64,000 nt of DNA from positions 66,552 to 130,551 of the forward strand of contig NW_004457598.1 of the NCBI RefSeq assembly GCF_000313135.1, given 5' to 3'. Position numbers and translations under genes: made by a program. Shown here piece by piece: positions 49,939 to 62,807 of the stretch; positions within the stretch are counted from its first letter, which is position 1; every line of letters begins with the position of its first letter. The notes under the pieces were generated by a model. That model saw nothing but the letters and a program-made list of their open reading frames with translations. It did no database searches and was not told the DNA's origin. This DNA comes from Acanthamoeba castellanii str. Neff (taxonomy: Eukaryota > Discosea > Longamoebia > Acanthamoebidae).

Positions 49939-50335
49939 GCTTGAGAGACGAAGAAGAAGACGTGCAAGTTAGCGACTGTCGCGACTGTACGTAGCAGCCT
50001 GGGCTGGTGAACGCACCTGTGAACGTTGGGTCGTGAGTTCGTATCGGTAATATGTGCGCCAAGGTCCGTTTTTTTTCTTTGACCGGCGACTCCGAAACAG
50101 GGACTCCGCTTTCTCCCTCTCGTTTCGGGTCCCGAAAGTCGGGCGCAGTGAATGGCTGGTAACACACGCAGAGTAGGGTGGGTGAACAGACACACAGGGC
50201 CTATGACACTATGTTGACCCGCCGCAACACGATCAGAACACTGGTTCTCACTCTGTAAATATTAATAAAAGAACTGAAAATGATGAAAAACCGCTTGGGG
50301 CGCTTTCTTTCGCAACCAAGCGAACAAAGAACACG
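49939..50335. promoter_or_regulatory. Divergent upstream region, arrestin and isochorismatase-like genes
   Basis: About 400 bases between opposite start codons. Contains a near-perfect palindrome TTTCGGG-T-CCCGAAA at 50123-50137. An AT-rich stretch lies at 50250-50290 near the plus-strand gene. No coding block is evident. Confidence 0.4.
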
Positions 50336-51235
50336 ATGGCAGCACAGGGAAAGACAGGACTGCTGGTGATTGACCTCCAGAACGACTACTACCCCGGCGG
50401 CAAGTTCGAGCTCGAAAACGTCGAGCAGGCGTCGAGCAATGCGGTTCGCCTGCTGCAGGCCTTCCGCGAGAAGGATCTGCCTCGCTTCCACGTCCGTCAT
50501 GAAGCTGCTGACCCTGCCCTTGGCTTCTTCCTTCCTGGCACTCCCGGCGCTGACATTCACGAGCAGGTACGAGCGCAAGACAGTGGGGGGGGGGTTGAAA
50601 TCTAGCTGCTTACAGATGGGGGGGGGCTGCAGGTGAAGCCGCAAGAGGGTGAAGCCGTGGTGACCAAGACTGAGATCAACTCCTTCAAGGGCACTGATCT
50701 TGAGGCCAAGCTCAAGGCTGCTGGCGTATGCTCTCCACGCGTCGATGACCCCCCCCCCGCCTCTTTAGTGTCTGACCGGCTGGTTGGTTGGGTGGGCTGG
50801 ATGGGCTGGAACAGGTGGACAACCTCGTTGTCTGCGGCGCAATGACCCACATGTGCGTCGACTCGGGTGTGAGGTTCGCCACCCAATCCAGCTGGCCAAC
50901 GCCCTGCCACTGGAGCCCTTGAGCCTTCACTGACGTCAACATTTTCGCATAGGGCTGCGAGCGACCTGGGCTTCAAGTGCGTCGTGCCGGGTGACGCCTG
51001 CGCCACCCGCGACGCTCAGTTCCAGGGCACCACCGTCAAGGCCAGGTACACTTTGACACCTGCTCTGTTGCTCATCACCACGAAGCTTCAGTCAGTCCGG
51101 CCCGCCTTTGACCTAATCCTGTCTGTGTTCCCTTTCCCGTGTAGGGATGTGCACGCGGCCTACCTGGCCGCGCTTGACTTTGCCTTTGCGAAGGTGGTCT
51201 CCACCGACGAAGTCCTGAAGACGGTGTCGGCCTAA
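50336..51235 (+). CDS. Isochorismatase-like cysteine hydrolase
   Basis: Five exons (50336-50566, 50633-50725, 50815-50873, 50953-51045, 51145-51235) close in phase to 188 residues, typical of the family. Catalytic triad residues are visible: Asp in LLVIDLQNDYYPGGKFEL, Lys in VVTKTEINSFKGTDLEAKLK, and Cys in VVCGAMTHMCVDSGVRAASD. It continues GFKCVVPGDACATRDAQFQG and ends LKTVSA. The family includes nicotinamidases, pyrazinamidases and other amide hydrolases; nicotinamidase metal ligands are not clearly visible, so the substrate stays open. Probably cytosolic, with no targeting signal. Confidence 0.93.
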
Positions 51236-51293
51236 GACTTGCCAGTACCTCTCTTCAGCACCATTCCTCGAGGGAAGCTTCATGCTCGTCCGT

Positions 51294-51299
51294 GAATAA
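51294..51299 (+). terminator. Poly(A) signal AATAAA, isochorismatase-like gene
   Basis: AATAAA 58 bases after the stop codon. Confidence 0.55.
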
Positions 51300-51302
51300 A
51301 AG

Positions 51303-51461
51303 ATGCTGTCCGCGGCTTCGGTCTCGTGCCCGAAGCAGAAGCAGGAGAAGAAGCAGAAGAAGACGACGACGACTACTACGAGGCCCGCATCAAGGAAAGG
51401 CAACAGAGGATTCTTTCGAACGAAAGGGTGCTCAGTCCCGGTTGGCTGCTCGGGCCAATGA
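51303..51461 (+). CDS. Candidate 52-codon Lys/Thr-rich ORF
   Basis: Starts MLSAASVSCPKQKQEKKQKK, continues with a run of Thr, and ends KGCSVPVGCSGQ. An overlapping frame is acidic (EAGEEAEEDDDDYYEARIKE), so codon composition does not decide. It lies just past a poly(A) signal and in the upstream region of the ROCO gene. Probably not a gene. Confidence 0.15.
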   Translation: MLSAASVSCPKQKQEKKQKKTTTTTTRPASRKGNRGFFRTKGCSVPVGCSGQ

Positions 51462-51676
51462 AGGGCAGGAGAAGATTATCGGGGCATTTTTGCTTTTCTC
51501 ATTCGCGATTTCTTTTTCACTTGCATTTTCTTTTGCAATCATTATTGGGTCTGCGCGAAGAAGAGGCGAAGAGGTACCACGAGGAACAGGCCTAAGAAGA
51601 GCCACCACAGAAAGGGCGGATCGTTGTTTGAATAACACACGCTTGGCTGCAAGATCAGGCAGAAACGTTCGAGAAG

Positions 51677-54600
51677 ATGCAAGCCCATTCGAGTGGCTTC
51701 GCGTCGCCACTACACAGGAAAAACGTCTCGTTCAAATTGGGTGAATCGCGATCTGCTCTTTGCCCGAGTAGCACCAGCGATCCAGCCCAATGCAACCTCC
51801 ACATCTCTTCATCCAATCTCGCCTCTTTCTCGCCACCGCCGCCATCACCGCGAGCCGGCGCAGGATCTTCGCCCTCGAGCGACGAAGTCCTCGCCCGTAG
51901 CTTGATTTCTTCCCTCACGCAGCACCTGCAGCAGCTCTCGCTCTCGCCCAAGCACTTCGCCGCGGCAACGGATCTGTGCATCTATTTGGAGGAATTCGAA
52001 GACGCCTCGGCGGCGTGCATGGTGCTGCAGGGCCTTGCTCGCATCTTTGGAGGAGGTGATGGTGCTGGACAAGAGGGAGGCTCGACAACGCTGCAATCCT
52101 TGGAATCTATCGCCTACGCGCTTGGCCCCAAAGCGAAAGAAGATCGGGACGCCGCCACTACACCGCGAGAAGGCGAAGAGGTCTCCTTCTGCGTGAAGAA
52201 GCTTTGCATCCTGGCTTCGTTCCCGTTGACCGCCCAGACCGGTGGACACCTCTCGCTGTTGCTTGCGGCCCTGCCCAAGCTAGACAGCCTCGACGTCATG
52301 GTAGCCAGCTGCATTTCTTCTTCTCGCTCTTAGCTCGTGTTTCTCACAGTGCCGCATTAACAACATGCAATGCAGGCTGGGGACGGGCTGCGTGCGCGTG
52401 CAGTGTTTCCGCTGCTGCTTCAGAGCGTGCGCACGTGTGGCGCGACGCTCACATCACTCGTGTTAGATCGCTTCCGGCTCACCGACGCCGACCTGCACCT
52501 GGCCATGATCAAGCTGCCACAAACCACCCGTCGGCTGCAAACGCTGAGCTTCAAGAACAACGAGTTTGGTACGTACGCTCGATCTCAAGTGCAATACACA
52601 CTTTGGCTGACGCGTCTGCGTGTTTTGCGCGACCTCCTAGGCCCCGCTTCGATCAAAGCCGCATCGGGATGGCGCGGAGAAGGCGTGGAACAGCTGGCAA
52701 GCGTGGTGGCCAGCGGAGCGCAGATGAGCCTGCTCTCGGTGCTGAATCTCTCCGACAATCGGCTGAGCGATGAGGCTCTGGTGCTGCTCTCCAAGGGTAT
52801 CTCACAAACGGGCTGTCGCCTTACTGACCTCGATCTCAGTCGCAACAACTTTGGCCGAGAGGGTGCGCGAGGTACGCGTCATATCATACCACTGTGAATA
52901 CAACTCGCGAGTTAGCTTCCGATCAGACCTGCCTACTGACTCGCGATACAGCGTTGGGCAGGGCACTGTTGACCAACCGAACAATTGCGTCGCTGAACCT
53001 GTCGAGCGTTAACAATCACGAGCGGGGATGGCATCAAGGAGTCGACGACATCGCGCACGCGCTCAGCGTGAACGAGGTAACCCGCTCTTTTACGTGCGTG
53101 CGTTCAAGTGCGTGCTTTGCTCAACCTCTTCGCATTTGTACTTCTTTTCTCTGTGTTAGACTCTGCGATACTTGAACCTGTCGCGCAACAAGCTGCCTTC
53201 GACTGTCGCCGGTCACCTCGCGTTAGCCCTCGGTACGCCACCCACCAAATTGCAGAGCCGTTCGCTCGAGCAATCTCAAATTCGAATATGCCGTTGGCAG
53301 GGAACAACAACTGCCTGACGTCACTGGACGTGAGCTGCAACCGTCTGGGCCTCGAGGGAATCGAGCAGCTGGCTACCGCGCTTCGGTCCAACCACTCGAT
53401 CGTCTGTCTCGACCTGCGAAACAACACAAGAGAGGCCGCCAAGGAGGACAAAGAGAGCGGCCGCGAGGAGCGAATTCTGATGGACGTCCTGCGCGAGAAC
53501 ATTACACTCGGGCAGCTGCACTACGGCGAGGACGAGCTCTTCCTCAATCAGAGCAGGAAGGGCGGAACCCCGCAATCGACGGTGATGTTCAGCAACGTGA
53601 TTCAGACCTATCTCGACGACAACCGACGGCGGCGGGTGCGCAAGGAGCGGGTCACCGCCTCGCTGGCGCACAAGGACGAGATCGATGAACCCGACGAGAC
53701 CGACGAGATGATCAGCGTCGAAATGATGCTGCTGGATCGGGGCGACGAGGAGAGTAGCCGATACCAAACGATCGACCTCTCGTGCTACTCGCTGTCTTCG
53801 AACGCGGTCGCACACGTCATCGCGAGGGAGCTCAACGTCAAGCAGTCCGGCCACGGGCGCAAGGACGATACCTCCGCCGCCCTCTCGCCGTCGTCGACAC
53901 TCTTGTCGCCACGGTTTCCGCCGTCCGTTAACACAACAACCTCGGCCTCCTCTTCCTTGGTCTCTTCCTCCGCTTCCGCCTCACCATCTTCATCTTCGTC
54001 GTCATCTACACCGTCGCCTTCCACATCATCGTTAGCCTCTCCGGCGCCTTCGTGGGTGTGGAAGTCAACCCCGTCGTTGCTCTCCAACTCGCGCCTCACC
54101 TCCACCCACACCGATCAATCGCTCCTCTTCGAGAAAGTGCTTCTCTCCGGCAATCGCCTCACATCCGTGCCCGTGAGCGGGTTCGAACCGGGCAGCGAGC
54201 GATGGGAGAATCTGACGTCGCTCGACCTCTCGAGCAACCGCCTCTCCTCCCTCCCGGCCGCGCTGGGCGACATCGCGAGCCTGCGCGTCTTGGACCTGCG
54301 CTTCAACCTCCTGCAATCTCTGCCGCCCGAGATCGGAAAGCTCAAGGTTGGAATCCTCGTAACTCATTTCACAGCAGCTGCGGTAAGCACTAACGTACGC
54401 ACGCACAGGAGCTGCGAGAGCTGCACTTGAACAAGAACTATCTCATGGAGCTGCCGTTGGAAATCTTCCAGCTGCGGTTGAAGTCGCTCTCGCTCTTCGG
54501 CAACCCAATGCAGAGAATCAAGATCAAGATCTACGAACAATGCCAGGGCTGGCGCGACACGCTTGACCTCTCCTACGAGCGCATCGGTACCGAAACGCTA

Positions 54601-57600
54601 ATTCTACGTGTGTGCGTGTGTCGCGTGTCGTGTGTGTGCTGATCCGCGCGAATCCAGGTTCGGACGAGCTTTCGCATCTGCCCACGGATCTCTTTCCCGG
54701 CCTCACCCGACTGCGACGCCTGGTGCTCAACCACAACGACATCTCCCTGCTGTCGTCGGGTGTGGCGCAGCTGGCCTCGCTCGAAGTGCTGGAGCTGGAG
54801 GATAACCGGCTCAACGTGCTCCCCTGGCAAGTGGGCAACATGCCCAACCTCAAGGTGCTCAAGCTGGACGGGAACCCGTTGACCAAGGTCCCCCTAGAGG
54901 TGGCGCGGTCCAAGGGCAACCTACAGATCTGGCAGCGTTATTTGGTCGGGCTCAAGGCCCGCATGGACGAGTCCTACAGAATGAAAATGGTGCTGGTAGG
55001 TGACCATGCACTGGACAAGGCCTGCCTTCTGCAGTCAATCGCGGACTACGTGCGCCCAGCGTACGATCGGCCAAACCACTCGTTGCTGGACTTCGTGCAC
55101 TTCTCTGATCCGCCTTTGTTACTACAGTGCTGTGGAGCGAGAAGCCAGCGATGACGGTCGTCAGTCCTCGCGGTTCGAAATGGAGCCGGAGGAAATGCGC
55201 GCCACCGATCTGGTGATCAAGGCCAGCACGCGAGGGATCAACTCCTCCGCCAACGTCGACGTCACGCTCTCGGCTCTGAACATCACCGGGTATCACCTTC
55301 AAGACATCTTTCCCACAACACGGTTGCCATGCCGGTAATATTAATCGACCTTGGCTGATTCAGGCTCACGGTGAACGATCCCACGTACCACTGCTTCTTG
55401 GTCAACAAGTGCATCTACATGCTTGTAGTCAACATGCCCGACTTCACGATCGAGTCTGTCGAGGAGTGGCTGCAGCTGCTTCGCAGCAGGTACTCTCCCA
55501 ACCTGCTTCCCTGGGCCTGATTACGACATGGGGTTGATGATTATATTTCTTTCTATCTACGTTTACGTTCGAACGCAGGGCGGGCAAATCGGTCGTGTTG
55601 CTGGTGGGCACTCACCCCAACAGCGCGGGCTGCTCGCCGGAGCAGAAGGGAAGGATCGCCTCCGTCTTCCACAGCAACACGCTCATCAAGAAGTACCCCA
55701 TGATTCGCAACATCATTTCCGTGTGCGGCAAGACCCGGAAAGGTAAACGCGTTCTCTTCACCTGACACTTTTCTCTTTCACCACCTGCTTAAGATCTGGT
55801 CTCACGCGTCGACGCCACACGGCCCATCGCGGTACACAGACATTGAGCTCTTGGTGCGTACGATCTATCAGGCAGTCACCGCACAACCTTACATGCCCGC
55901 CTTCATCTCACGGGGCGCCGTGCTCTTCGAGGAATTCCTGGCATCTGAGAGGTGCGTCGGCGAGTCTTGGTGTTGGTCGTTGGTGGGTAGTGGCTCGCCC
56001 ATTCTCACACAAAACTACCTGCGACCCACATGTTGCATACACAGGATGGCACGCATGCCACCGATCATGGACTGGGACGAGTATGTTTCCGTCGCGCACG
56101 ACTGCGGTATCGCCCCGGACCAGGTCATGACCGTGACCAAGCACTTTCACCGGATCGGTACGCAGCCCAGCAGGGTATCTCAGTAATCAGCGTCCTACAT
56201 TTTGCTGCTCAGTTTTGCTCACTTTGCAACGCATACGATACAGGCCTGATCAGCGCCCACACCAAGACGGCGTCTCGATCGCTGCTCAGTCGGATGGTGC
56301 TGCTCGATCCCTTGTGGCTCCTCCATGTCTTCCGTACTGTCCTATCGGCATCGACCACGTACGTGCAACTGGCCCACCCGCGCGCTGCCTCAAGAGAGAG
56401 AGGCAGTTGGACTAACGCGATACGCACCACCGTGACAACATAGTACGACGAAGCAGGGCGTCATTCGCGAGAAGGATCTCTGGGACATGTGGCAGTCGCA
56501 CGGCTATGCTCCCGAACTGCAGGTAAACTGCACGCATGCAACTCTGGTGCGCCAGCTCAGCTCAGCTTTCTATTGCCCAACAGGAACTGCTGCTTCTGCT
56601 ATTGGAACAGTTTGGTCTCGCTCTGCGGTTGGTCCGATCCACGACCGCGCTCGAAGGTGGTCACCACGCGGCAGCCAATGACGACACCTCACCGCTCGCC
56701 TCAAGCGCCGCATCCCAGGCCAAGGGCGACGACGCCAAGCGGCGGTACCTGAGCAAGGTCGAGCGCACCAAGCGCATCGATTCGCTGGTCGATCACAGCT
56801 GGCAGAACATGCTCGAGCTGCAGGCCCGGGAGGACGAGCGCGAGAGCAAGGTCCGGGGCGAGAAGATCATTATCCCCTCGCTGCTCTCGACCGCCCATCT
56901 CCCCCTGCACAAGTTCGGGTGGCGGCCCGAGCGCTATCTCATCAAGCTCGAACTTCGCGAGCGCAAGCGCTCCAACGCGCCGGCGCTGGCGTTGGCGGGT
57001 TCGGCCTCGGCGGCGGGTTCGGCCTCGGCGTCATTGTCGTCATCCGTTCGCTATGTCTCGACGTCGGTGCAGCTGAGGAGATACCTACCGCTCTTCCCCA
57101 ATACGCCTTACCCAATGCCCTCTTCGTCTTCATCGTCGACGACCATGACTGCTTCATCGTCGACGACGGACCACCACGGCAACGCGCTGACGCCGACGGG
57201 GTCCACCGCGCCGCGCACGATCCAGAACTCGGGCCTCGGCTACCTCTACGGTCCGGCTTACCAGCCGGAGCAGAACAGCTTCCGCCTGGGGGTCTCGCTC
57301 GAGGCCAACCAGCTGCTCCAGGCGATGATGCCACCGCCGCCGCCGTCGGCCGCCACCCCGATGGCGTTGTCAGCCGCGGCTGCAGAGTTGGCCGGAGGCA
57401 GCGGAGCCAGCGTGCGCTTTCTGGCGTCGTCGTCGACGGCAACGTCGCCACTGCTCATAGGCGCGTCGTCGTCGTCTTCTTCATCATCGATGCTGGCCGG
57501 CTCCACGTCTACCACTACACCTCCGGTCACACCATCGTCCACCTCGCCGCCCCAGTTCGGCCGGCCCGCGCACTCGCTGTCTCGGTCGCCGCCTCCCCGG

Positions 57601-60600
57601 TCGCCCTGCCTGTCTGCGTCACCGCCCACGCCGGCGCCCTCGCTTCTGGCCCCGGCGCTGGCCATCCCACGCCGTGGCGTCGTGCACGAGCTGCGTCGGA
57701 GCTATCGATTCGACTACCTCCCCGCTGGCTTCTTCTCGCGGCTGCTGGTGCACCTGCTCCAGGTGGTCGACTCGCCGCTCTATTGGAAGCACGGCATTGT
57801 GCTTCTGCAGTCCAACAACAACACCCGCAGCAAAGCCAACCAACCGTGCGATGGCAGCAGCGGCGGCAGATCATCGTCGGTGGCGATGGCATCACCAGCG
57901 GCGGCCAGGATGGCGTCGCCCTCCTTCTCGCTGTCGACAGCTTCGGTGCTCTCGTCATCGCCGCACATGCGGGAGCTGCGACGGTCGGGGCTCGACTTCG
58001 ACATCTTCCAGAACGGCGGCAGCGGGCGGCGCGGCCAGGGACTCGGCATCAAGAAGAAGCAGAAAAAGGAAAAGGTCAAGCAGCGCAAGGAAAGCGCTGA
58101 GCAGAGCGCGCGGGGCTCGGGCAAGGAGAGCCTCGGCGGCAGCAGGGCCGGACAGCCGGACCTTGACAAGGACAAGCTGAAGGACGAGCAGCGGGCGCTC
58201 CTGGAGGAATTCCCGGAGAAGAGCATGCTCAAGGTGCAAGTCTACGGAGCCAATCCGGGCAAGCTTCTACGGCTGATCGAGGTACCGGACACACACACAC
58301 ACCCTCTGACACTTTACAACGCGGCCTAACATTCGCTTCTTGGGTGCAGGCCAACATCGAGGATTTGGCGATCAACTGGTTCCGGGTCAAATCGCAGGTG
58401 CTGGTGCCGTGCTGCCACTGCATCGCTCTGCGCAAGCACAAGCTGGCCAAGACCACGCTATACGCGTCGCATAAGCTCAAGTCAACGGGGAAGCGTTCGG
58501 CGGCCGATGGCCTTACGCACGAGGACGAGCTCATCGAGGTCGGCATGGGCGAGGCGCAGAACGATGACGACGAGCCGTTCCTGTTCTCACTGGAGGAGTG
58601 CCTGCGCGCCATCACCAAGCGGAGGCGCGTGCTCTACTGCCAAGCCGGACGTCTCGTCCCCATCGATAACAGCGCCCGGCAGCGGGGCCGGTATGTGACT
58701 TACTTCCTTACAAGCGTGCATGCAACACGCACGCGTACCACCGCACACGCACACCACCACCGCACACGCACACACTGCGTTGTCTGATCTGATCGAGTCG
58801 TGGTTTGGTGGTGAAGGCGAAAGTCGACGAGCAAGATCTATCTCGAGGGCGAGGACCTGCCGGCCGTGCGACTCGACAACCTGGTACCCGACCTCTCGCT
58901 GGCCGATCTCCAAGGGTTCGAGATCGATTACTCGGAGATCAAGATCATGTCCCAGATCGCCCTCGGCCCCTTTGCCGTCGTCCACTCTGCCATCTACCGC
59001 GGAGAATACGTGGCCGTCAAGGTTATCCCCCCCCCCTTTCTTCTTTCCACCTCTTCTTCTTCTGGTGGGTGTCCTGCTAACATAAGAATGCGTGTCACAG
59101 GAATTCCGCATACTGCCATCGGACTCGCCGGACGAGGAGTCCCCATATGTGTCCGAGGAGGAGATCCTCTCCGTGTTCAACGAGTTCCGATCCGAGGCCT
59201 GGCTCATGACGTACGTTTTCCATTCTTTTTGAGTGTGAGTCGTTGGCTCACGACACGCACATGACACGCAGGCTGTTGGACCATCGCAACTTGGTCAAGC
59301 TCGAGGGAATATGCCGGGGGCCTTTCTCGCTGGTCATGGAGTTCCTCTCGCAGGGCACGCTCTACGACTACGTCCACGCGTACGAGTGCCTTCCATATTC
59401 CTACCTTCTTTCTTATCTTTAGGGACGGGCTGATCACTAACGCGTGCGCCCGTGTCTGCAGACGGGGGCAATTGAGCTGGGACGAGGTACTGAGCATCGC
59501 GCGAGACATCGCCGAGGGCATGAACCACCTCCACTCACATTCGCCGCCCATCATTCACCGTGACCTCAAGTCCACCAACGTGATGGTACTTTTGCACCTT
59601 CCTGTCGTAGGCGTGGAACGACGCAAGCTCTGCATTTCTCACTGGCGCCTTCTTTGCGACGTGTTCAGTTGTCGAACGGTGTGGCCAAGGTGTCAGATTT
59701 CGGTCTGTCGACGGCGCACTCGCTCTTCGTGAAGGGCCGGGTGGTGGACAATCCGATGTGGCTGGCCGTCGAGGTCATTCGCGGCGAGGCCTTCTCGCTC
59801 AAGTCTGACGTCTACAGCTATGGCATCATCCTGTGGGAGCTCATCACCTGCCAGCCGCCGTTCCGCGAACACCTCGAGGCCAGCATGTTCTGGTTTGACC
59901 TCGAGCAAAAGATCATGAACGGTATGTCTACGCAGTTGTCACGATTAGAGTTTTTTTAATTTTTTATGCATTATTATTTTGAATACTAATCCGATTGTTA
60001 TTATTTAAATGTTGCAGGTCTTCGGCCGGCAGTTCCTGAGAGCTGTCCTGAGGCCTACGCCGAGCTGATGCGCGAGTGTTGGAACGAGAATGTCGGCGTG
60101 CGTCCATCGTTCAACCAGATCCTCAAGCGCCTGGCGTCGATGTCGAAGTGCAGTCCGTGCCCTCTGTTCGAGGCAGCCCCAACGCCGGAGAGCGAGCCGG
60201 TGTCGGCGCCGGCGCCGCGGTTCGTCCACATTCCGTCGGCGCAGGCGCTCGTGCCACAGCACCAGCGAGCCAGCGCCAACCCGTTGGCTTCGTCTTCCTA
60301 TGCGTCAGCCGGGGCGTCCGCGTGGCACACGGCGAGCAAGCAGCAGGCCAAGGCCAACCTGGTAATGTCGCTAAATACTCTCGACAGCGACAACTAGTAC
60401 GTAGACACGCACACGCACACGCACACGCACACGCACACGCACACGCACACGCACGACAGTACCCAACACAACACCCTCTGTTTTTGCACAGCTTGAGCCC
60501 TCCGGACTCGTCGGCCACCTGGCGTTGCCTGCTTCGCCCATCCCACTCAGGGGCGGTGCAGTGCCTGCTCGGTGTAGAGGGCCACGTCTGGGCCGGCTGC

Positions 60601-62387
60601 AGAGGTATGACCCCTCACCAGTCCGGCCCGTCACTGTTCACTTGCTGACTGTATCGTATTCCCATGAAGATGGCACCATTCGCGTGTGGGACCAGTGTGG
60701 GAGTGTGGTGTGGGACATGCGCGCTCACCATCGGCAACGCATCAACGCGCTCTCGTTTTGCGGTGCGTTCGATCGCAACACACTTTCCACATCTCAGCTG
60801 CGATTCTCATGCGTGTCTGTAATTATGTGTCGTACAGGCGGCTACGTGTGCAGCGCGTCATCTGACCACACCGTGGGGCTTTGGGACGTTCACACGTTTA
60901 AGCGCCATCGGCGCTTGAACGGCCACTGGGAGGAGGTCACATGCCTAGCCAATGTCGGGCAGGAACTCTGGAGCGGCTCTCTCGATGGCTCCATCCGCGT
61001 TTGGTCCAGGGTACCTACCGCCCGACAACGGCCGATCATTATTTTCTGCCACTCACTTCGGCTCGACGACACACTTCACACAGAAATGGTCGTGCCGCCG
61101 AATGCTTGCCTTGGAGAGTCCGGTGCGGGCGATGCTCGTACACGACGGGCTGGTGTGGGTGGCCACCGACCGCGGAGTCAGCCTATTCGACGCCATCAGC
61201 ACGTTGAAGGTGCACACGCACACGCACACGCACACGCACACGCACACGCACACGCACACGCACACGTGTTTGGCACGACGCTCTTGCTCACGTCATTCGT
61301 CTGCACATCGCCCAGGTCAACGAAATTCTGTACAGCAACCAGGAGGTCGGTGATCGCCTCTGGCAAGGCGCGGTGCGCTGCATGTGTCGCGTAGACGTCA
61401 CGGACGAAGTGTGGATGGGCACCACTGCCGGCCAGCTCTACGTCTTCCGCGTGCGGGACGTCTGGGAAGGCAAGGGTACGCACTCGCACCGGTGTCCGAT
61501 GACTCAATGCTCACGACTCACCGCGTCTTCCGCTGCCTCGTGCAGGAGAGTCGGAGCACAAGACGCCCAACCCGAGCTGGGCCTACCACACGGTGGCGTC
61601 GCCGCGACGAGACGACGGCGACGCGAGTGCGGGCAACAGCCCAACGGGGAAGAGGTTGCAGGACGAAACTGGCGGCGGCGAGGAGGAGAGCAGCGGTGAC
61701 GAGGACAATGATCGGCAGGTGACGTCGATGCTTGCCGTGGGCGGACTGGTGTGGATAGGCGGGCGCCGAGGTGATCTCGCCGCCTTCGATGCCGCCTCCA
61801 GGACGCAGCGGCTCCACTTCGACCTGTACCACAAGGACGCGCTCACCTGCCTCTTCGCCGTCCCTCCCAGGTTCATCATCGTCCCCCCCCCCCGGGTCAT
61901 TCCCTCCTGGCTTGCCTCTCTTCTCAAGTTTATGTTTTTTCTTGTTTTCTGGACTGGCAGTGCGAGGAAAGCCGACCGCCTGCCCACCTTCAGAGAGCGA
62001 CAACACGTTCAGATGCGCAAGCAGGCCGAACAACAAGACGCGGCGACCAAGGGAAAGCAAAAAGTCGATGATGACAACAATGGCATCGGCAACAACCACT
62101 CCGCCAGCGACAAAGCCGACAAGAACGTTGAGGCCGAGGCTCTCGAAGCAGAGGAGGAATCGGCGAGCGTCTGGAAGCGAGAAGGCGCGGGCGGCGGCAT
62201 CGTGTGGACCGGATCGTGGGATCGCGAAGTGAGCCTGATCAACGTCGATGACCTCATCATGGCCAGCCAAGACGCCGGTGGTGCAGCGACCACCGCGCGA
62301 GCCAAGCGCCACGGCGTCTACGCACCGACGGCGTTCCTGCCGGCGTCGTCGCTGCCCGCCCACTTGGGCTTCGTGGGCCGCCACTGA
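51677..62387 (+). CDS. ROCO-family kinase: LRR, degenerate Roc, COR, TKL-like kinase, WD40
   Basis: LRRK2-like multidomain protein, the longest gene here (10.7 kb, about 25 introns). In order: an N-terminal helical region; leucine-rich repeats 52.2-54.9 kb (LLSVLNLSDNRLSDEALVLL, NCLTSLDVSCNRLGLEGIEQ, LTSLDLSSNRLSSLPAALGD, LEVLELEDNRLNVLPWQVGN). Roc follows at 54.97-55.75 kb (MKMVLVGDHALDKACLLQSI, VVLLVGTHPNSAGC), and COR at about 55.8-58.7 kb with long Ser-rich insertions (FDYLPAGFFSRLLVHLLQVV, PLYWKHGIVLL). The kinase lies at 58.86-60.15 kb (EYVAVK, LVMEFLSQGTLYDYVHA, IIHRDLKSTNVM, KVSDFGLSTAHS, SDVYSYGIILWELITCQPPF). WD40 blades span 60.5-62.4 kb (GTIRVWDQCGSVVWDMRAHH, DHTVGLWDVHTFKRHRRLNG, SGSLDGSIRVWS). 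Domain order matches amoebozoan ROCO proteins. Some splice junctions, mainly near 55.1 kb and 61.9 kb, are approximate. Confidence 0.9.
60406..60455 (+). repeat. (CACACG)n tract in a ROCO intron
   Basis: About eight CACACG units between the kinase and WD40 coding exons. Confidence 0.9.
61212..61266 (+). repeat. (CACACG)n tract in a ROCO intron, WD40 region
   Basis: About nine CACACG units, the same motif as at 60406-60455. Confidence 0.9.
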
Positions 62388-62807
62388 GTGCGCCGCGTGC
62401 GGCCTTCGGACGATTTATACGAATCGCTCCGCCAGTGGGCACACAGTTGTAGTTACGCGGCCCACTCGGAACACGCGCGAGGAAAGGCGAGAGCGAGTTC
62501 CGCATCCGGCGTGTTGGTTCGCTGCGGCGGAAAGGAACCACTCATTCAAAATATTTGTAAAATGACACAAACAAAATGATCGAACATTCTTGAGAATCAC
62601 TTCGGCCCGAAAGAGAATGCGGGAAAGGGTTGGGAATGGGTGTCCCTCCGATAAGAAATAAAGCCCAGACCTCGATTCATCTTTAACTTCATACTCAACA
62701 CGCGCCAATTATCAACAACGCCAGTCACGCGACAGCAAACAGCAGGTCACGCGGGTGTGCCCAGCATAACAGACTACAAAGATAGGATACATAAAAGAAA
62801 GATAAAG
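62388..62807. other. ROCO 3' region and upstream of the Ser-rich gene
   Basis: 420 bases with no recognisable coding block; AT content rises after 62560. Confidence 0.5.

Noticed and set aside
54177..54190. GGTTCGAACC resembling a tRNA T-arm
   Set aside because: It sits in an LRR-coding exon in frame (GFEPGSE) and has no tRNA context.
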